64,000 nucleotides of DNA from Actinomycetota bacterium (GTDB lineage: Bacteria > Actinomycetota > Thermoleophilia > Miltoncostaeales > Miltoncostaeaceae), in the NCBI GenBank assembly GCA_963169235.1, contig CAUJCX010000020.1:231691-295690 (forward strand). The letters are read 5' to 3'. Position 1 is the stretch's first letter; every line of letters starts with the position of its first letter. The position numbers and the translations under genes were made by a program. Under the pieces are notes generated by a model, which saw only the letters and a program-made list of their open reading frames with translations, did not search any database and was not told the origin of the DNA. Shown piece by piece: positions 46,921-56,803 of the stretch.

Positions 46921-46942
46921 CGGGTGTGAAGCGCCGGTGACA
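46921..46942 (-). promoter_or_regulatory. PHO-box-like pair of 11-nt units (minus orientation)
   Basis: Minus strand reads TGTCACCGGCG then CTTCACACCCG, two adjacent units each near the G(G/T)TCAYYYR(G/C)G consensus. Lies about 95 nt upstream of the alkaline phosphatase but in reverse orientation. Confidence 0.4.
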
Positions 46943-47036
46943 CGAACGGGGTTCCGCCGCCCCCCGGGGCTCACGAACATGCCCGTGCGGGCAACGCCCC
47001 GCTACTCGTCACGAGCCCCCGAAGGAGGCACACATC

Positions 47037-48509
47037 TTGGTTCGCCCCACCACCCGCAGCGTGCTTGCGCTGTGCGCCGCCGGCGCCGTCGCGGCGACCG
47101 GCGTCGCCGTGGCAACGAACTACGACTACGGTCGCGACCGCTCCGACGCGCTGCGCGCGGAGATCAGCTCCCGGACCCCCAAGAACGTGATCCTGTTCGT
47201 CGGGGACGGCATGGGTGACTCCGAGGTCACCCTGGCCCGCTACTACGCCAAGGGCGCCGCCGGCCGCCTCAACATGGACCGCCTGCCGTTCCGCGGCAGC
47301 TCCATCCACTACGTCCTCAGCCCGGGCCCCGGCCCCGACTACGCCCCCAACTACGTCGGTGACTCCGCCCCGACGGCCACGGCGTGGTCCACCGGCAAGC
47401 GCACGGTCGACGGGCGCCTGTCGCAGGGCCCCTCAAGCGCCCTCAACGTGCCCGGCAGCAACGACGGCTACCGCACGTTCATGGAGATCGCCCGCGACCG
47501 CGGCAAGGCGACCGGCAACGTGTCCACCGCCGAGATCACCGACGCCACCCCCGCGGGTCCCAGCGCGCACATCTCGCAGCGCGCCTGCCAGGGCCCCAAC
47601 GACGCGCGCAAGACCTGCCCCAGCGAGACCAAGGAGTCGGGCGGCCTGGGCTCCATCGCCGAGCAGCAGGCCGACCAGGGCTTCGACGTGGTGCTGGGCG
47701 GCGGGCGCGCGCGTTACGCGCAGCCCCTCCTGGCCGGTGGCACCACCACCGTGTTCGACTACGCCCGCGCCAAGGGCTACACGCAGCAGCCCGCCACGGC
47801 CGACGATCTGGCCAACGTGACGTCGCTGCGCAACGGCAAGGTGCTGGGCCTGTTCACCAACAGCAACATGACCACGGAGTACGCGCCGCTTCAGGCCCGG
47901 TCGAAGACGTGGCAGGACGCCAACCCCGGGTTCGACCCGCAGAAGGACGCCGGCAGCCCTGAGACCAGCTGCGTCCAGACCAACCGTCCGGCCAACGAGC
48001 CGTCGCTGTCGATGATGACGTCGAAGGCGATCCAGCTGCTGTCGCGCAACCGCAACGGGTTCGTGCTGCAGGTGGAGGGGGCGTCGATCGACAAGCGCGA
48101 TCACGCCGCGGACGTCTGCGGCCAGATCGGCGAGACCGTGGCGATGGACGACGCCCTCGGCGTCGCGCTCGCGTACCAGCGCCGCAACCCGGACACGCTC
48201 ATCATCGTGACGGCCGACCACGCCCACACGTCGCAGATGATCAACGCCGGGCAGGTGCCGGCGTCGCTGGCCGCGTTCGCGACGCTCAAGACCGTCGACG
48301 GCGCGCCCATCCGCGTCATGTACGGCACGGCCACCGAGGAGGGCGCCTCGCACGGTCACACCGGCGCGCAGGTGCCGGTCTGGGCCATCGGGCCGCAGGC
48401 CGCGAACATCCAGGGCACCATCGACCAGACGGACATCTTCGGTGTCCTCAACGGCCTGCGCCCCGCGCGCGGCCACGGCTGGTGGACCCGCCCCGCGTAC
48501 GGCAAGTAG
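47037..48509 (+). CDS. Alkaline phosphatase (PhoA family), secreted
   Basis: 490 residues from TTG 47037 with AGGAGG about 8 nt upstream. Signal peptide (SVLALCAAGAVAATGVAVA), metal site FVGDGMGDSEVT, nucleophile Ser in VGDSAPTATAWSTGK, VEGASIDKRDHA, TADHAHTSQM and HGHTGAQVPVWA. Releases phosphate from organic esters outside the cell; with pstSCAB it forms a probable phosphate-starvation response, supported by a weak reversed PHO box. Confidence 0.93.
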   Translation: MVRPTTRSVLALCAAGAVAATGVAVATNYDYGRDRSDALRAEISSRTPKNVILFVGDGMGDSEVTLARYYAKGAAGRLNMDRLPFRGSSIHYVLSPGPGPDYAPNYVGDSAPTATAWSTGKRTVDGRLSQGPSSALNVPGSNDGYRTFMEIARDRGKATGNVSTAEITDATPAGPSAHISQRACQGPNDARKTCPSETKESGGLGSIAEQQADQGFDVVLGGGRARYAQPLLAGGTTTVFDYARAKGYTQQPATADDLANVTSLRNGKVLGLFTNSNMTTEYAPLQARSKTWQDANPGFDPQKDAGSPETSCVQTNRPANEPSLSMMTSKAIQLLSRNRNGFVLQVEGASIDKRDHAADVCGQIGETVAMDDALGVALAYQRRNPDTLIIVTADHAHTSQMINAGQVPASLAAFATLKTVDGAPIRVMYGTATEEGASHGHTGAQVPVWAIGPQAANIQGTIDQTDIFGVLNGLRPARGHGWWTRPAYGK

Positions 48510-48514
48510 CAACG

Positions 48515-48558
48515 CAACCGGCGCGCGCGTGGGCACAGCCGCCCGCGCGCGCCGGTTG
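48515..48558 (+). terminator. Hairpin terminator of alkaline phosphatase gene
   Basis: 14-bp perfect stem CAACCGGCGCGCGC / GCGCGCGCCGGTTG with 16-nt loop, 5 nt after the stop codon; no T-run. Confidence 0.65.
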
Positions 48559-48609
48559 ACGGCGCCGCCTCCCGTGCCATGGTGCATGCGTCGGCAAGGG
48601 GGGGCGAGC

Positions 48610-49989
48610 GTGGCGCTGCGGTTGGGGGAATTCGGCTGGACCAGCCCGGCACTGCGGGCGGCCGCGCAGCAGGCGATCGCGGCCGCCGGCCCGGTGCTCC
48701 GCGGCGATCTGCCGCAGACCCTCAGGCGCCTGCACGCCGACCCCGAGGACTTCCTCACCCATCCGCAGCTGGGTGTCCTCGCGGCCGCCATCGTCCACGA
48801 GCCGGTGTTCCACGAGCGCCCCGAACCGGCCCCGTGGGCGCAGTGGGGGGATGAGCTCGGGGAGGCGACCTACCGTCAGATGCGCAACGCCGCCCGGCTG
48901 CCGGTCGCCGTCGCCGGCGCGCTGATGCCGGACGCGCACCCCGGGTACGGCCTGCCCATCGGCGGGGTGCTGGCCACCGACGACAGCGTGGTGCCGTACG
49001 CCGTCGGCGTGGACATCGCGTGCCGCATGCGGCTGACCGTGTTCGACGCGCCCGTGGAGCGGCTGGCCCAGGACATCCCCGGCCTCAGCGACATCCTCGA
49101 ACGCCAGACGGCGTTCGGCCTCGGCGCGAAGCGCCAGGACCGCCCCGACCACGCGGTGATGGACGACCCCACGTGGCGCCAGCTGCGCGTCACCCGCGGG
49201 CTCTACGACAAGGCCGGGGCCCAGCTGGGCTCGTCGGGCTCGGGCAACCACTTCGTCGAGTTCGGCCTCATGACGTTCGCCGAGGATGCCGTGGGCGTGC
49301 CCGCCGGGGAGTACGTCGCCGTGCTGTCGCACTCCGGGTCGCGGGCCGCCGGCGCGGGCGTGGCGGCGCACTACACCAAGCTCGCCCGGGCCCGGCATCC
49401 CGAGCTGCCCGACGACCTGCAGTACCTGGCGTGGCTGCGCCTGGACGACGACGACGGCCGCGAGTACTGGGCGGCGATGAACCTGATGGGGCGGTACGCG
49501 GCGGCGAACCACGAGGTCATCCACGCGGCCATCACCGCCGCGCTGGGCGCCCAGGTGGTGCTGAGCGTCGAGAACCACCACAACTTCGCGTGGAAAGAGA
49601 CGCACGGCGGGCGCGAGGTCATCGTGCACCGCAAGGGGGCGACCCCCGCCGGCGAGGGCGTCCTGGGCGTGATCCCCGGCTCCATGGCCGCGCCGGGATA
49701 CCTCGTGCGGGGGAAGGGCAGCCCCGCGTCGCTGCGCTCGGCCAGCCACGGGGCCGGGCGCCTGATGAGCCGCACCGAGGCCCGCCGCAGCGTCACGTGG
49801 CGCGAGGTGAACGCGCGCCTGGCCGCCGCCAACGTGACGCTGCTGTCGGCGGGGCTCGACGAGAGCCCGGGCGTCTACAAGGACATCGGCCAGGTGATGG
49901 ACGCCCAGACGGACCTCGTCGAGACGCTGGCGCGGTTCGATCCCCGCATCGTGAAGATGGCCGACGCCGGCGAGGCGCCCGAGGACTAG
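48610..49989 (+). CDS. rtcB: RNA-splicing ligase RtcB
   Basis: GTP/Mn2+-dependent ligase joining 2',3'-cyclic phosphate and 5'-OH RNA ends (RNA repair). 459 residues from GTG 48610 with AAGGGGG upstream. Motifs: MPDAHPGYGLPIGGVLA, VGVDIACRM (metal Cys), GSGNHFVE, LSHSGSR, ENHHNFAW and the guanylylation motif SHGAGRLMSR. No rtcA or RtcR regulator nearby. ATG 48586 is an alternative. Confidence 0.94.
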   Translation: MALRLGEFGWTSPALRAAAQQAIAAAGPVLRGDLPQTLRRLHADPEDFLTHPQLGVLAAAIVHEPVFHERPEPAPWAQWGDELGEATYRQMRNAARLPVAVAGALMPDAHPGYGLPIGGVLATDDSVVPYAVGVDIACRMRLTVFDAPVERLAQDIPGLSDILERQTAFGLGAKRQDRPDHAVMDDPTWRQLRVTRGLYDKAGAQLGSSGSGNHFVEFGLMTFAEDAVGVPAGEYVAVLSHSGSRAAGAGVAAHYTKLARARHPELPDDLQYLAWLRLDDDDGREYWAAMNLMGRYAAANHEVIHAAITAALGAQVVLSVENHHNFAWKETHGGREVIVHRKGATPAGEGVLGVIPGSMAAPGYLVRGKGSPASLRSASHGAGRLMSRTEARRSVTWREVNARLAAANVTLLSAGLDESPGVYKDIGQVMDAQTDLVETLARFDPRIVKMADAGEAPED

Positions 49990-50010
49990 GTCCCGGGCGC
50001 CCCGGCCGGA

Positions 50011-51699
<1,689 letters not shown>

Positions 51700-51707
51700 G
51701 GCCCGGC

Positions 51708-51713
51708 AGGTTA
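51708..51713 (-). promoter_or_regulatory. -10 of ettA, leaderless spacing
   Basis: TAACCT on the minus strand, 8 nt, ATG 51699. Confidence 0.45.
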
Positions 51714-51760
51714 GCCCAGCGGCGGGGGCCGCGGCCGTGTCCCGGTGCGTTGTCCGATCG

Positions 51761-51776
51761 GTAACACGCGTGTCAC
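51761..51776. repeat. Palindrome ACACGCGTGT in the ettA / 51.9 kb divergent promoter region
   Basis: 10-bp perfect palindrome (51764-51773) with outer GT/AC matches making a 16-bp interrupted one; about 22 nt upstream of TACCGT (51798-51803), the likely -10 of the next gene. Possible repressor or activator site. Confidence 0.4.
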
Positions 51777-51877
51777 GCCGCTCAAGGCGGGGTGCGCTAC
51801 CGTCGAAAGGGACACGACGAGTGAGATGAGGGCGTTGACGTGGCAGGAGCCGTCCGCCCATCCCCGAAGGAGGGGAC

Positions 51878-52123
51878 GTGAGTACGTTGAGTTTCGCGCC
51901 GCGCGTTCGCGACGGCGCCCAAGACGGTGTGGTCGGACGGTTCAGCGCCGGCGGCTGGGGCTTCTACCATCGCAGCGAGTGCGCGTATGCGCCGATGCGG
52001 GGGACGGCGGGCGTGCGCGACGTGGTGCACGGCCCGTGGCGCTACCTGGCGGCGCACTGGGAGCCGTGCCCGCACTGCTGCCCGCCCGCCGAGACGCTGG
52101 ACACCGCGCGCGCGGCCGCCTGA
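51878..52123 (+). CDS. Small Cys/His/Trp-rich protein, unknown function
   Basis: 81 residues from GTG 51878 with a strong AAGGAGGGG just upstream. [18 protein letters not shown], then [17 protein letters not shown]: Cys at about 35, 64, 67 and 68 plus several His could bind one metal. No membrane segment. The excellent ribosome site and a -10 (TACCGT) support expression. No family recognised. Confidence 0.65.
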   Translation: MSTLSFAPRVRDGAQDGVVGRFSAGGWGFYHRSECAYAPMRGTAGVRDVVHGPWRYLAAHWEPCPHCCPPAETLDTARAAA

Positions 52124-52209
52124 CCGGGGCCGCCATTGCCCGCGTGCGGGCTTTCGGACCGGTTCTGGGTTAACCTCGCTCACCCCACGGCGACCCCGGA
52201 GGTGGTGAC

Positions 52210-52947
52210 GTGGACGTCACCGACGCGACGTTTTCACAGGAGGTCCTCGACCGCTCGCACGAGCTGCCGGTGGTGGTCGACTTCTGGGCGCCCTGGTGCG
52301 CCCCCTGCCGCCAGCTGGCGCCCGTGGTGGAGGCGGTGATCGGCGCGACCGGCGGCGAGGTGCTGCTGGCCAAGGTCGACATCGACGAGAACCCCACGCT
52401 GGCGCAGCGGTACCGGGTGTCGAGCATCCCGTTCCTGGTCGCGTTCCGCGACGGCAAGCCCGATTCGCACCTGGTGGGTGCGCAGCCGCGTCCGCAGGTG
52501 GAGGCGTTCGTGCGCCGGCTGGTGCCGTCGCAGGCCGAGCGCCTGGTGGAGGCGGGCGACGAGGCCTCGCTGCGGGAGGCCCTGGAGCTCGACGGCAGCC
52601 ACGTGCCCGCGCGGGTCGCGCTGGGACGCCTGCTGTTCGACGACGGGCGCGACGACGAGGCCCGCGAGGTGCTCGAGCCCGCCCGCTTCGACTCCACCGC
52701 GGCCGGGCTGCTGGCGCGCCTCGACCTGGCGGCCGCGGCCGCGCCCGACATCGCCGCCGGCCTCGCGCACCTCGACGCGGGCCGCGTGGAGCCCGCGCTC
52801 ACCAGCCTGCTGGACGCCGTGAAGGCGACAGCGGGCGACGAGCGCGACCTGGTGCGCGCCGTGATGGTGGGGGTGTTCGCCGACCTGGGCGACACGCACC
52901 CCACCACCATCCGCTTCCGCAAGCGCTTGGCGCAGAGCCTGTACTGA
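52210..52947 (+). CDS. Thioredoxin-TPR protein (CnoX/YbbN-like)
   Basis: Chaperedoxin-type protein: thioredoxin domain about 1-105 with DFWAPWCAPCRQLAPV (redox WCAPC intact, unlike E. coli CnoX where the first Cys is lost) and cis-Pro SIPFLVAF; then TPR-like helices about 110-245 ending TTIRFRKRLAQSLY, characteristic of the family. 245 residues from GTG 52210 with GGAGG 7 nt upstream. Likely protects substrates from oxidation and hands them to chaperones. Confidence 0.88.
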   Translation: MDVTDATFSQEVLDRSHELPVVVDFWAPWCAPCRQLAPVVEAVIGATGGEVLLAKVDIDENPTLAQRYRVSSIPFLVAFRDGKPDSHLVGAQPRPQVEAFVRRLVPSQAERLVEAGDEASLREALELDGSHVPARVALGRLLFDDGRDDEAREVLEPARFDSTAAGLLARLDLAAAAAPDIAAGLAHLDAGRVEPALTSLLDAVKATAGDERDLVRAVMVGVFADLGDTHPTTIRFRKRLAQSLY

Positions 52948-52952
52948 GCCAC

Positions 52953-52979
52953 GCAGGGGGGCGCGGCGCGCCCCCCTGC
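52953..52979. terminator. Bidirectional hairpin terminator
   Basis: 12-bp perfect stem GCAGGGGGGCGC / GCGCCCCCCTGC with GGC loop between convergent genes. Confidence 0.7.
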
Positions 52980-52991
52980 CGCATCACCCGG

Positions 52992-53756
52992 CTACGGCGC
53001 GACGCTGGCGATCTGCAGCGAGTCGGCCTTCGTGGCCACCACCCGCACGTTGCTGACCGTGAGCGGGGCGGTCGCCACGCCGAAGGCGGTCTGCACCTGC
53101 CGGCAGCTGACGGTGGCCCGGCCGGCCGCGGTGAACGTCGCGGGCACGTACGACACGACGGTGGCCACGTCGTCCGCCGTCACCCCCGGCGCCTGGGCGT
53201 CGGTGTTGAGCCGGGCCGTCATCACCTCGCTGCCGCCCGCCGCGTTCACCTGGCAGTACGCCACGCTCTGACGGGTGCCGCCGGCGATGGCGGGCATGCT
53301 GAGGTCGAGCTTGGTCGTCACCAGCCAGTTGCCCGCGGGCAGGCTGAGCCCCGCGACGTTCACGCTGCTGCCGTCGGCGGGGATGGTGGTGGACGTGGCC
53401 TGGGTGCCCGTGATGATCGTGACCCCGGGTCCGGCCGGCCCCTGGGCTCCCTGCGGGCCGCGGGCACCGGCGGGGCCGGTGGCTCCGCGCTGCCCCGCCG
53501 GGCCGGTGGCACCCCGCTGCCCCGTGGCGCCGGCAGCCCCGGGCGCGCCCTGCGGGCCGCGCGCGCCCGGTGCGCCCTGGCGCCCCTGACGTCCCTGCGG
53601 GCCGCGCGCGTTGGCCTTGCCGGCCCGCGGCTTCTTCACCGCCTTATGGGTGATGCCGTCGCCCCGGTCGGGGGCGGCGGAGGCCAGGCTCGGTACGACG
53701 GCGGCACCGGCCACGGGCAGGCAGGCGATGAGGGCGATGAGGGCGGTGCGGTTCAC
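52992..53756 (-). CDS. Secreted collagen-like protein
   Basis: 254 residues from GTG 53756 with GAGGAG 8 nt upstream. Signal peptide (ALIALIACLPVAGAAVV), basic linker (KKPRAGKANA), about 20 uninterrupted G-x-y triplets (GPQGRQGRQGAPGARGPQG...) and a beta-rich C-terminal head of about 130 residues with two Cys (AYCQVN, VSCRQV). Likely a trimeric surface fibre; no sortase motif. Ligand unknown. Confidence 0.8.
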   Translation of the reverse strand: MNRTALIALIACLPVAGAAVVPSLASAAPDRGDGITHKAVKKPRAGKANARGPQGRQGRQGAPGARGPQGAPGAAGATGQRGATGPAGQRGATGPAGARGPQGAQGPAGPGVTIITGTQATSTTIPADGSSVNVAGLSLPAGNWLVTTKLDLSMPAIAGGTRQSVAYCQVNAAGGSEVMTARLNTDAQAPGVTADDVATVVSYVPATFTAAGRATVSCRQVQTAFGVATAPLTVSNVRVVATKADSLQIASVAP

Positions 53757-53932
53757 GAGGCGGCTCCTCGGGGAGTCGGGGGGTGGGGACACGCCCATCT
53801 CACCCCCCGAGTGTCACGGTGCCGTGGCGGCCGCGACACGGGGCCGACTCACCTGCGCAACGCATCCGGGGCGCGCGGACGCCGCCGCGCGCGGGTCACC
53901 CTCCTCGGCGAGCGGGGTGGGAGACCGACGGT

Positions 53933-53953
53933 GCGGGGTCGCGCCGACCCCGC
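53933..53953 (-). terminator. Hairpin terminator of infA
   Basis: 9-bp perfect stem GCGGGGTCG / CGACCCCGC, CGC loop, 4 nt after the infA stop. Confidence 0.6.
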
Positions 53954-53957
53954 CGGC

Positions 53958-54188
53958 TCACTTCTCGCGGTAGACGATGCGCCCGCGGGTGAGGTCGTAT
54001 GGCGACAGCTCCACTCGCACCCTGTCGCCCGGGTTGATGCGAATGCGATAGCGGCGCATGCGGCCGGCCATGTGGGCCAGCACCTCGTGGTCGTTGTCGA
54101 GCACCACGCGGAACATCGTGTTGGGGAGGGCTTCGGTGACCTCGCCCTCGACCTCGATTGCTTCTTCCTTCTGCTTGGGTGGCGTGAT
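53958..54188 (-). CDS. infA: Translation initiation factor IF-1, non-canonical start proposed
   Basis: S1-like OB-fold factor occupying the 30S A site. [20 protein letters not shown], then [18 protein letters not shown] and [11 protein letters not shown]: unmistakable. No ATG/GTG/TTG at the family's usual start; AGGAGG (54192-54197) precedes ATC 54188 by 3 nt and ACG 54185 by 6 nt, giving (I)TPPKQKEEA or (T)PPKQKEEA. The only in-frame canonical start, GTG 54221, lies upstream of the Shine-Dalgarno and inside a leader hairpin. Isolated from ribosomal protein operons. Confidence 0.92.
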   Translation of the reverse strand: MTPPKQKEEAIEVEGEVTEALPNTMFRVVLDNDHEVLAHMAGRMRRYRIRINPGDRVRVELSPYDLTRGRIVYREK

Positions 54189-54205
54189 CGCCCTCCTGCA
54201 TTTGG

Positions 54206-54223
54206 CCGTGCGTAGACGCACGG
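54206..54223 (-). promoter_or_regulatory. Hairpin in the infA leader
   Basis: Perfect CCGTGCG-TCTA-CGCACGG stem-loop (minus strand) in the leader, 8 nt upstream of the Shine-Dalgarno. May modulate translation. Confidence 0.5.
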
Positions 54224-54243
54224 AGGCTTCGCTTCCACCCTCA

Positions 54244-54273
54244 AGCCTAACCCAGGCGACCCGCGCAACTCAA
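54244..54273 (-). promoter_or_regulatory. infA promoter
   Basis: -35 TTGAGT (54268-54273), 18-nt spacer, -10 TAGGCT (54244-54249) on the minus strand; leader about 50 nt. Confidence 0.55.
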
Positions 54274-54285
54274 ACCCCTCGGGGG

Positions 54286-54291
54286 TACCGT
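54286..54291 (+). promoter_or_regulatory. -10 element, leaderless spacing
   Basis: TACCGT, 7 nt, ATG 54299. Confidence 0.5.
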
Positions 54292-54298
54292 GTCGCGC

Positions 54299-54934
54299 AT
54301 GACCTCACCGCCCACGTTCGCGCCGTTCCCCGACGCGCACGCGCCCACCGGCCACGTGGTGGGCTGGCGCACGTGGGACGACGCCCACGCCGAGCGCACC
54401 GTGGTGCGGTGGGAGAACGAGGGCTTCACCGTGCAGGGGCGGGTGGAGCGCGAGCGGGTGGAGTACGTCGTGCGGACCTCGTCCGCGTGGGAAGCCCGCC
54501 AGCTGCTGGTGTTCCGCGACCTCGACGAGCCCGACCTGTGGCTCATCACCGACGGGCACGGGCGCTGGGCCGAGCAGTCGGGGGCCCGCCGGCCGGAGCT
54601 CGACGGCTGCCGCGACGTGGAGCTCACGTGCACCCCGTTCACCATGGCGCTGCCGCTGCGCCGGCTGCCGCTGCCGCAGGCGGGTGACGGGCACGTCGTG
54701 GTGACGCTGCGGGTGGATCCCGACACGCTGGAGTGCCGTCGCGCGGCGCGGCGCTACACCCGGGTGGGTGACGCGCGCTGGCGCCTTCACGACATCGACA
54801 CGGGGGACGCCGTGGAGTTCGACGTCGACGCGCACGGGCTGGCGCGCGACGTGCCCGGCGCGTTCCGGCGCTTGCACGGCGACATCCCGCCGTTCGACTC
54901 AACTCCGGGGGCGGGGTTGCCGATTCGCCCGTGA
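54299..54934 (+). CDS. Putative glycolipid-binding protein (DUF1089-like)
   Basis: 211 residues. GWRTWDDAHAERTVVRWENE, VEYVVRTSSAWEARQL and PELDGCRDVELTCTPFT match my recollection of the glycolipid-binding PF06475 family, a beta-barrel-like fold. Cytosolic (no signal). Its stop overlaps the pilB GTG by 4 nt, an unexpected partnership. Confidence 0.75.
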   Translation: MTSPPTFAPFPDAHAPTGHVVGWRTWDDAHAERTVVRWENEGFTVQGRVERERVEYVVRTSSAWEARQLLVFRDLDEPDLWLITDGHGRWAEQSGARRPELDGCRDVELTCTPFTMALPLRRLPLPQAGDGHVVVTLRVDPDTLECRRAARRYTRVGDARWRLHDIDTGDAVEFDVDAHGLARDVPGAFRRLHGDIPPFDSTPGAGLPIRP

Positions 54935-56715
54935 GAACCTTCCCCCAGCTGAGGACCTTCACGTTGGCCAGCACGGCCCCCTCCACGCCCCCCGCCCCCG
55001 GACCCGCCCCGGGTCGTCCGAACTCTGCGCAGATGCCCCGCCTGGGCGATCTGCTGGTGCGCATGGGCGCGCTGACCGCCAGCGACCTCGACTGGGCCCT
55101 GCGCGAGCAGAAGGCCGACGGCCGCCGCCTGGGCGAGATCCTGCTGGCCCACCAGAAGGTCACGGCCGAGCAGATGTCGACCGCGCTGGCCCACCGCCTG
55201 GGCGTCGAGCGCGCCGACCTGTCGTCGGTGGACCCCGGTGCGCAGGAGCTGATCGAGGCCCGCAGCCAGCGTCGCTACAGCGCCGTGCCGCTGCGCATCG
55301 ACGAGCAGGGCCGCCTGGTGGTGGCGATGGCCGACCCCCAGAACGTGCTGGCCCTCGACGACCTGCGCATCCTGTGCGGCCGCGACATCCGGCCCGTGCT
55401 GGCGTTGCCCGAGGAGATCGCCTCGCTGCTCAACCGGCAGGCGTCGATGGAGGAGTTCGTCGCCGAGGTCGTGGAGGAGACCGAGGTCGACACCGGCTTC
55501 GGCGACAGCTCGGCCGCCCTCAACGACCTGCGCGCCGCGGGCGACGACGCCCCGGTGGTGCGGCTGGTCAACAGCATCATCGTGCGGGCCATCGAGTCGG
55601 GCGCGTCCGACATCCACATCGAGCCGCAGGCCGGCGACCTGTCGGTGCGCTTCCGCGTGGACGGCGTGCTGCGGGTGGTCGCCACCGTGCCGCTCAACCT
55701 CGCCCGGGGCGTCGTGAGCCGCATCAAGATCATGGCCGAGATCGACATCGCCGAGCGGCGCAAGCCGCAGGACGGCCGCGTGGGCCTGGCCCTGCAGGGC
55801 CGCCACCTCGACCTGCGCGTCGCGACGCTGCCGACGGTGCACGGCGAGAGCGTCGTCATCCGCATCCTCGACCGCTCCAACGTGCAGCTCGACCTGGCCA
55901 CCATCGGCTTCGCCCCCGACACGCTGGCCGCCTGGGAGCTGGGCTACCGCAAGCCGTACGGCGCGCTGCTGGTGACGGGCCCCACCGGGTCGGGTAAGTC
56001 CACGACCCTGTACGGCACCCTCAACCAGCTCAACAACCCCGGCCGCAAGATCATCACCGTGGAGGACCCGGTCGAGTACCGCCTGGCCGGCATCAACCAG
56101 ATCCAGGTCAACCCCAAGGCCGGGCTGACGTTCGCCGCGGGCCTGCGCAGCATCCTGCGTTGCGACCCCGACGTGGTGATGATCGGTGAGATCCGCGACC
56201 GCGAGACCGCCCAGATCGCCATGGAAGCCGCCCTCACCGGCCACCTGGTGCTGGCGACGCTGCACACCAACGACTCGGCCAGCGCGATGACGCGCCTCAC
56301 CGAGATGGGCATCGAGCCGTTCCTGTCGTCGAGCGCCGTCATCGGCGTGCTGGCCCAGCGCCTCGCCCGCAAGGTGTGCCCGCACTGCCGCACGGCCGCC
56401 CGCCTGCCGCTGGCGAAGCTGCGCGGCTACCTGGGCGACGACGACCTGCCGGCCGACCTGCCGGACCCCGTCACCGTCGCCGTGCCCAACGGCTGCGAGA
56501 AGTGCGGCAACACGGGTTACTCGGGCCGCCTGGGCGTGTACGAGATGCTGTCGATGAACGAGGAGCTCGAGAGCCTCATCGCCCGCGGCGCCCCCGTGGA
56601 CGACATCCGCCGCATGGCGCGCGCCAACGGCATGCGCACGCTGCGCGAGGACGCGCTGGCCAAGGTGCTGCAGGGCGTCACCACGGTCGACGAGCTGCTG
56701 CGCACCGTCTCGTAA
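54931..56715 (+). CDS. pilB: Type IV pilus/type II secretion assembly ATPase (PilB/GspE)
   Basis: Hexameric ATPase driving pilin polymerisation. 594 residues from GTG 54931 (GTGA overlap). N-terminal MshEN domain (LGDLLVRMGALTASDLDWAL), Walker A GPTGSGKSTTLYGTL, Asp box VEDPVEYRL, Walker B CDPDVVMIGEIRD, His box GHLVLATLHTNDSA, zinc tetracysteine CPHC and CEKCG. No pilC, pilM-O or prepilin genes in the window. Confidence 0.94.
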   Translation: MRTFPQLRTFTLASTAPSTPPAPGPAPGRPNSAQMPRLGDLLVRMGALTASDLDWALREQKADGRRLGEILLAHQKVTAEQMSTALAHRLGVERADLSSVDPGAQELIEARSQRRYSAVPLRIDEQGRLVVAMADPQNVLALDDLRILCGRDIRPVLALPEEIASLLNRQASMEEFVAEVVEETEVDTGFGDSSAALNDLRAAGDDAPVVRLVNSIIVRAIESGASDIHIEPQAGDLSVRFRVDGVLRVVATVPLNLARGVVSRIKIMAEIDIAERRKPQDGRVGLALQGRHLDLRVATLPTVHGESVVIRILDRSNVQLDLATIGFAPDTLAAWELGYRKPYGALLVTGPTGSGKSTTLYGTLNQLNNPGRKIITVEDPVEYRLAGINQIQVNPKAGLTFAAGLRSILRCDPDVVMIGEIRDRETAQIAMEAALTGHLVLATLHTNDSASAMTRLTEMGIEPFLSSSAVIGVLAQRLARKVCPHCRTAARLPLAKLRGYLGDDDLPADLPDPVTVAVPNGCEKCGNTGYSGRLGVYEMLSMNEELESLIARGAPVDDIRRMARANGMRTLREDALAKVLQGVTTVDELLRTVS

Positions 56716-56791
56716 CGCGCTGAGCCCCTATCCGCCGGGACGGGGAATCCTCCGTCCACTTGGCTAGTGGCGTTCATGTGACGCGCGGAAC

Positions 56792-56797
56792 TAGATT
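56792..56797 (+). promoter_or_regulatory. -10 element, leaderless spacing
   Basis: TAGATT, 6 nt (GGGGCC), GTG 56804. Confidence 0.5.
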
Positions 56798-56803
56798 GGG
56801 GCC

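Noticed and set aside
53811..53840. Imperfect inverted repeat upstream of the collagen-like gene
   Set aside because: Several mismatches in a GC-rich context; not distinguishable from background.
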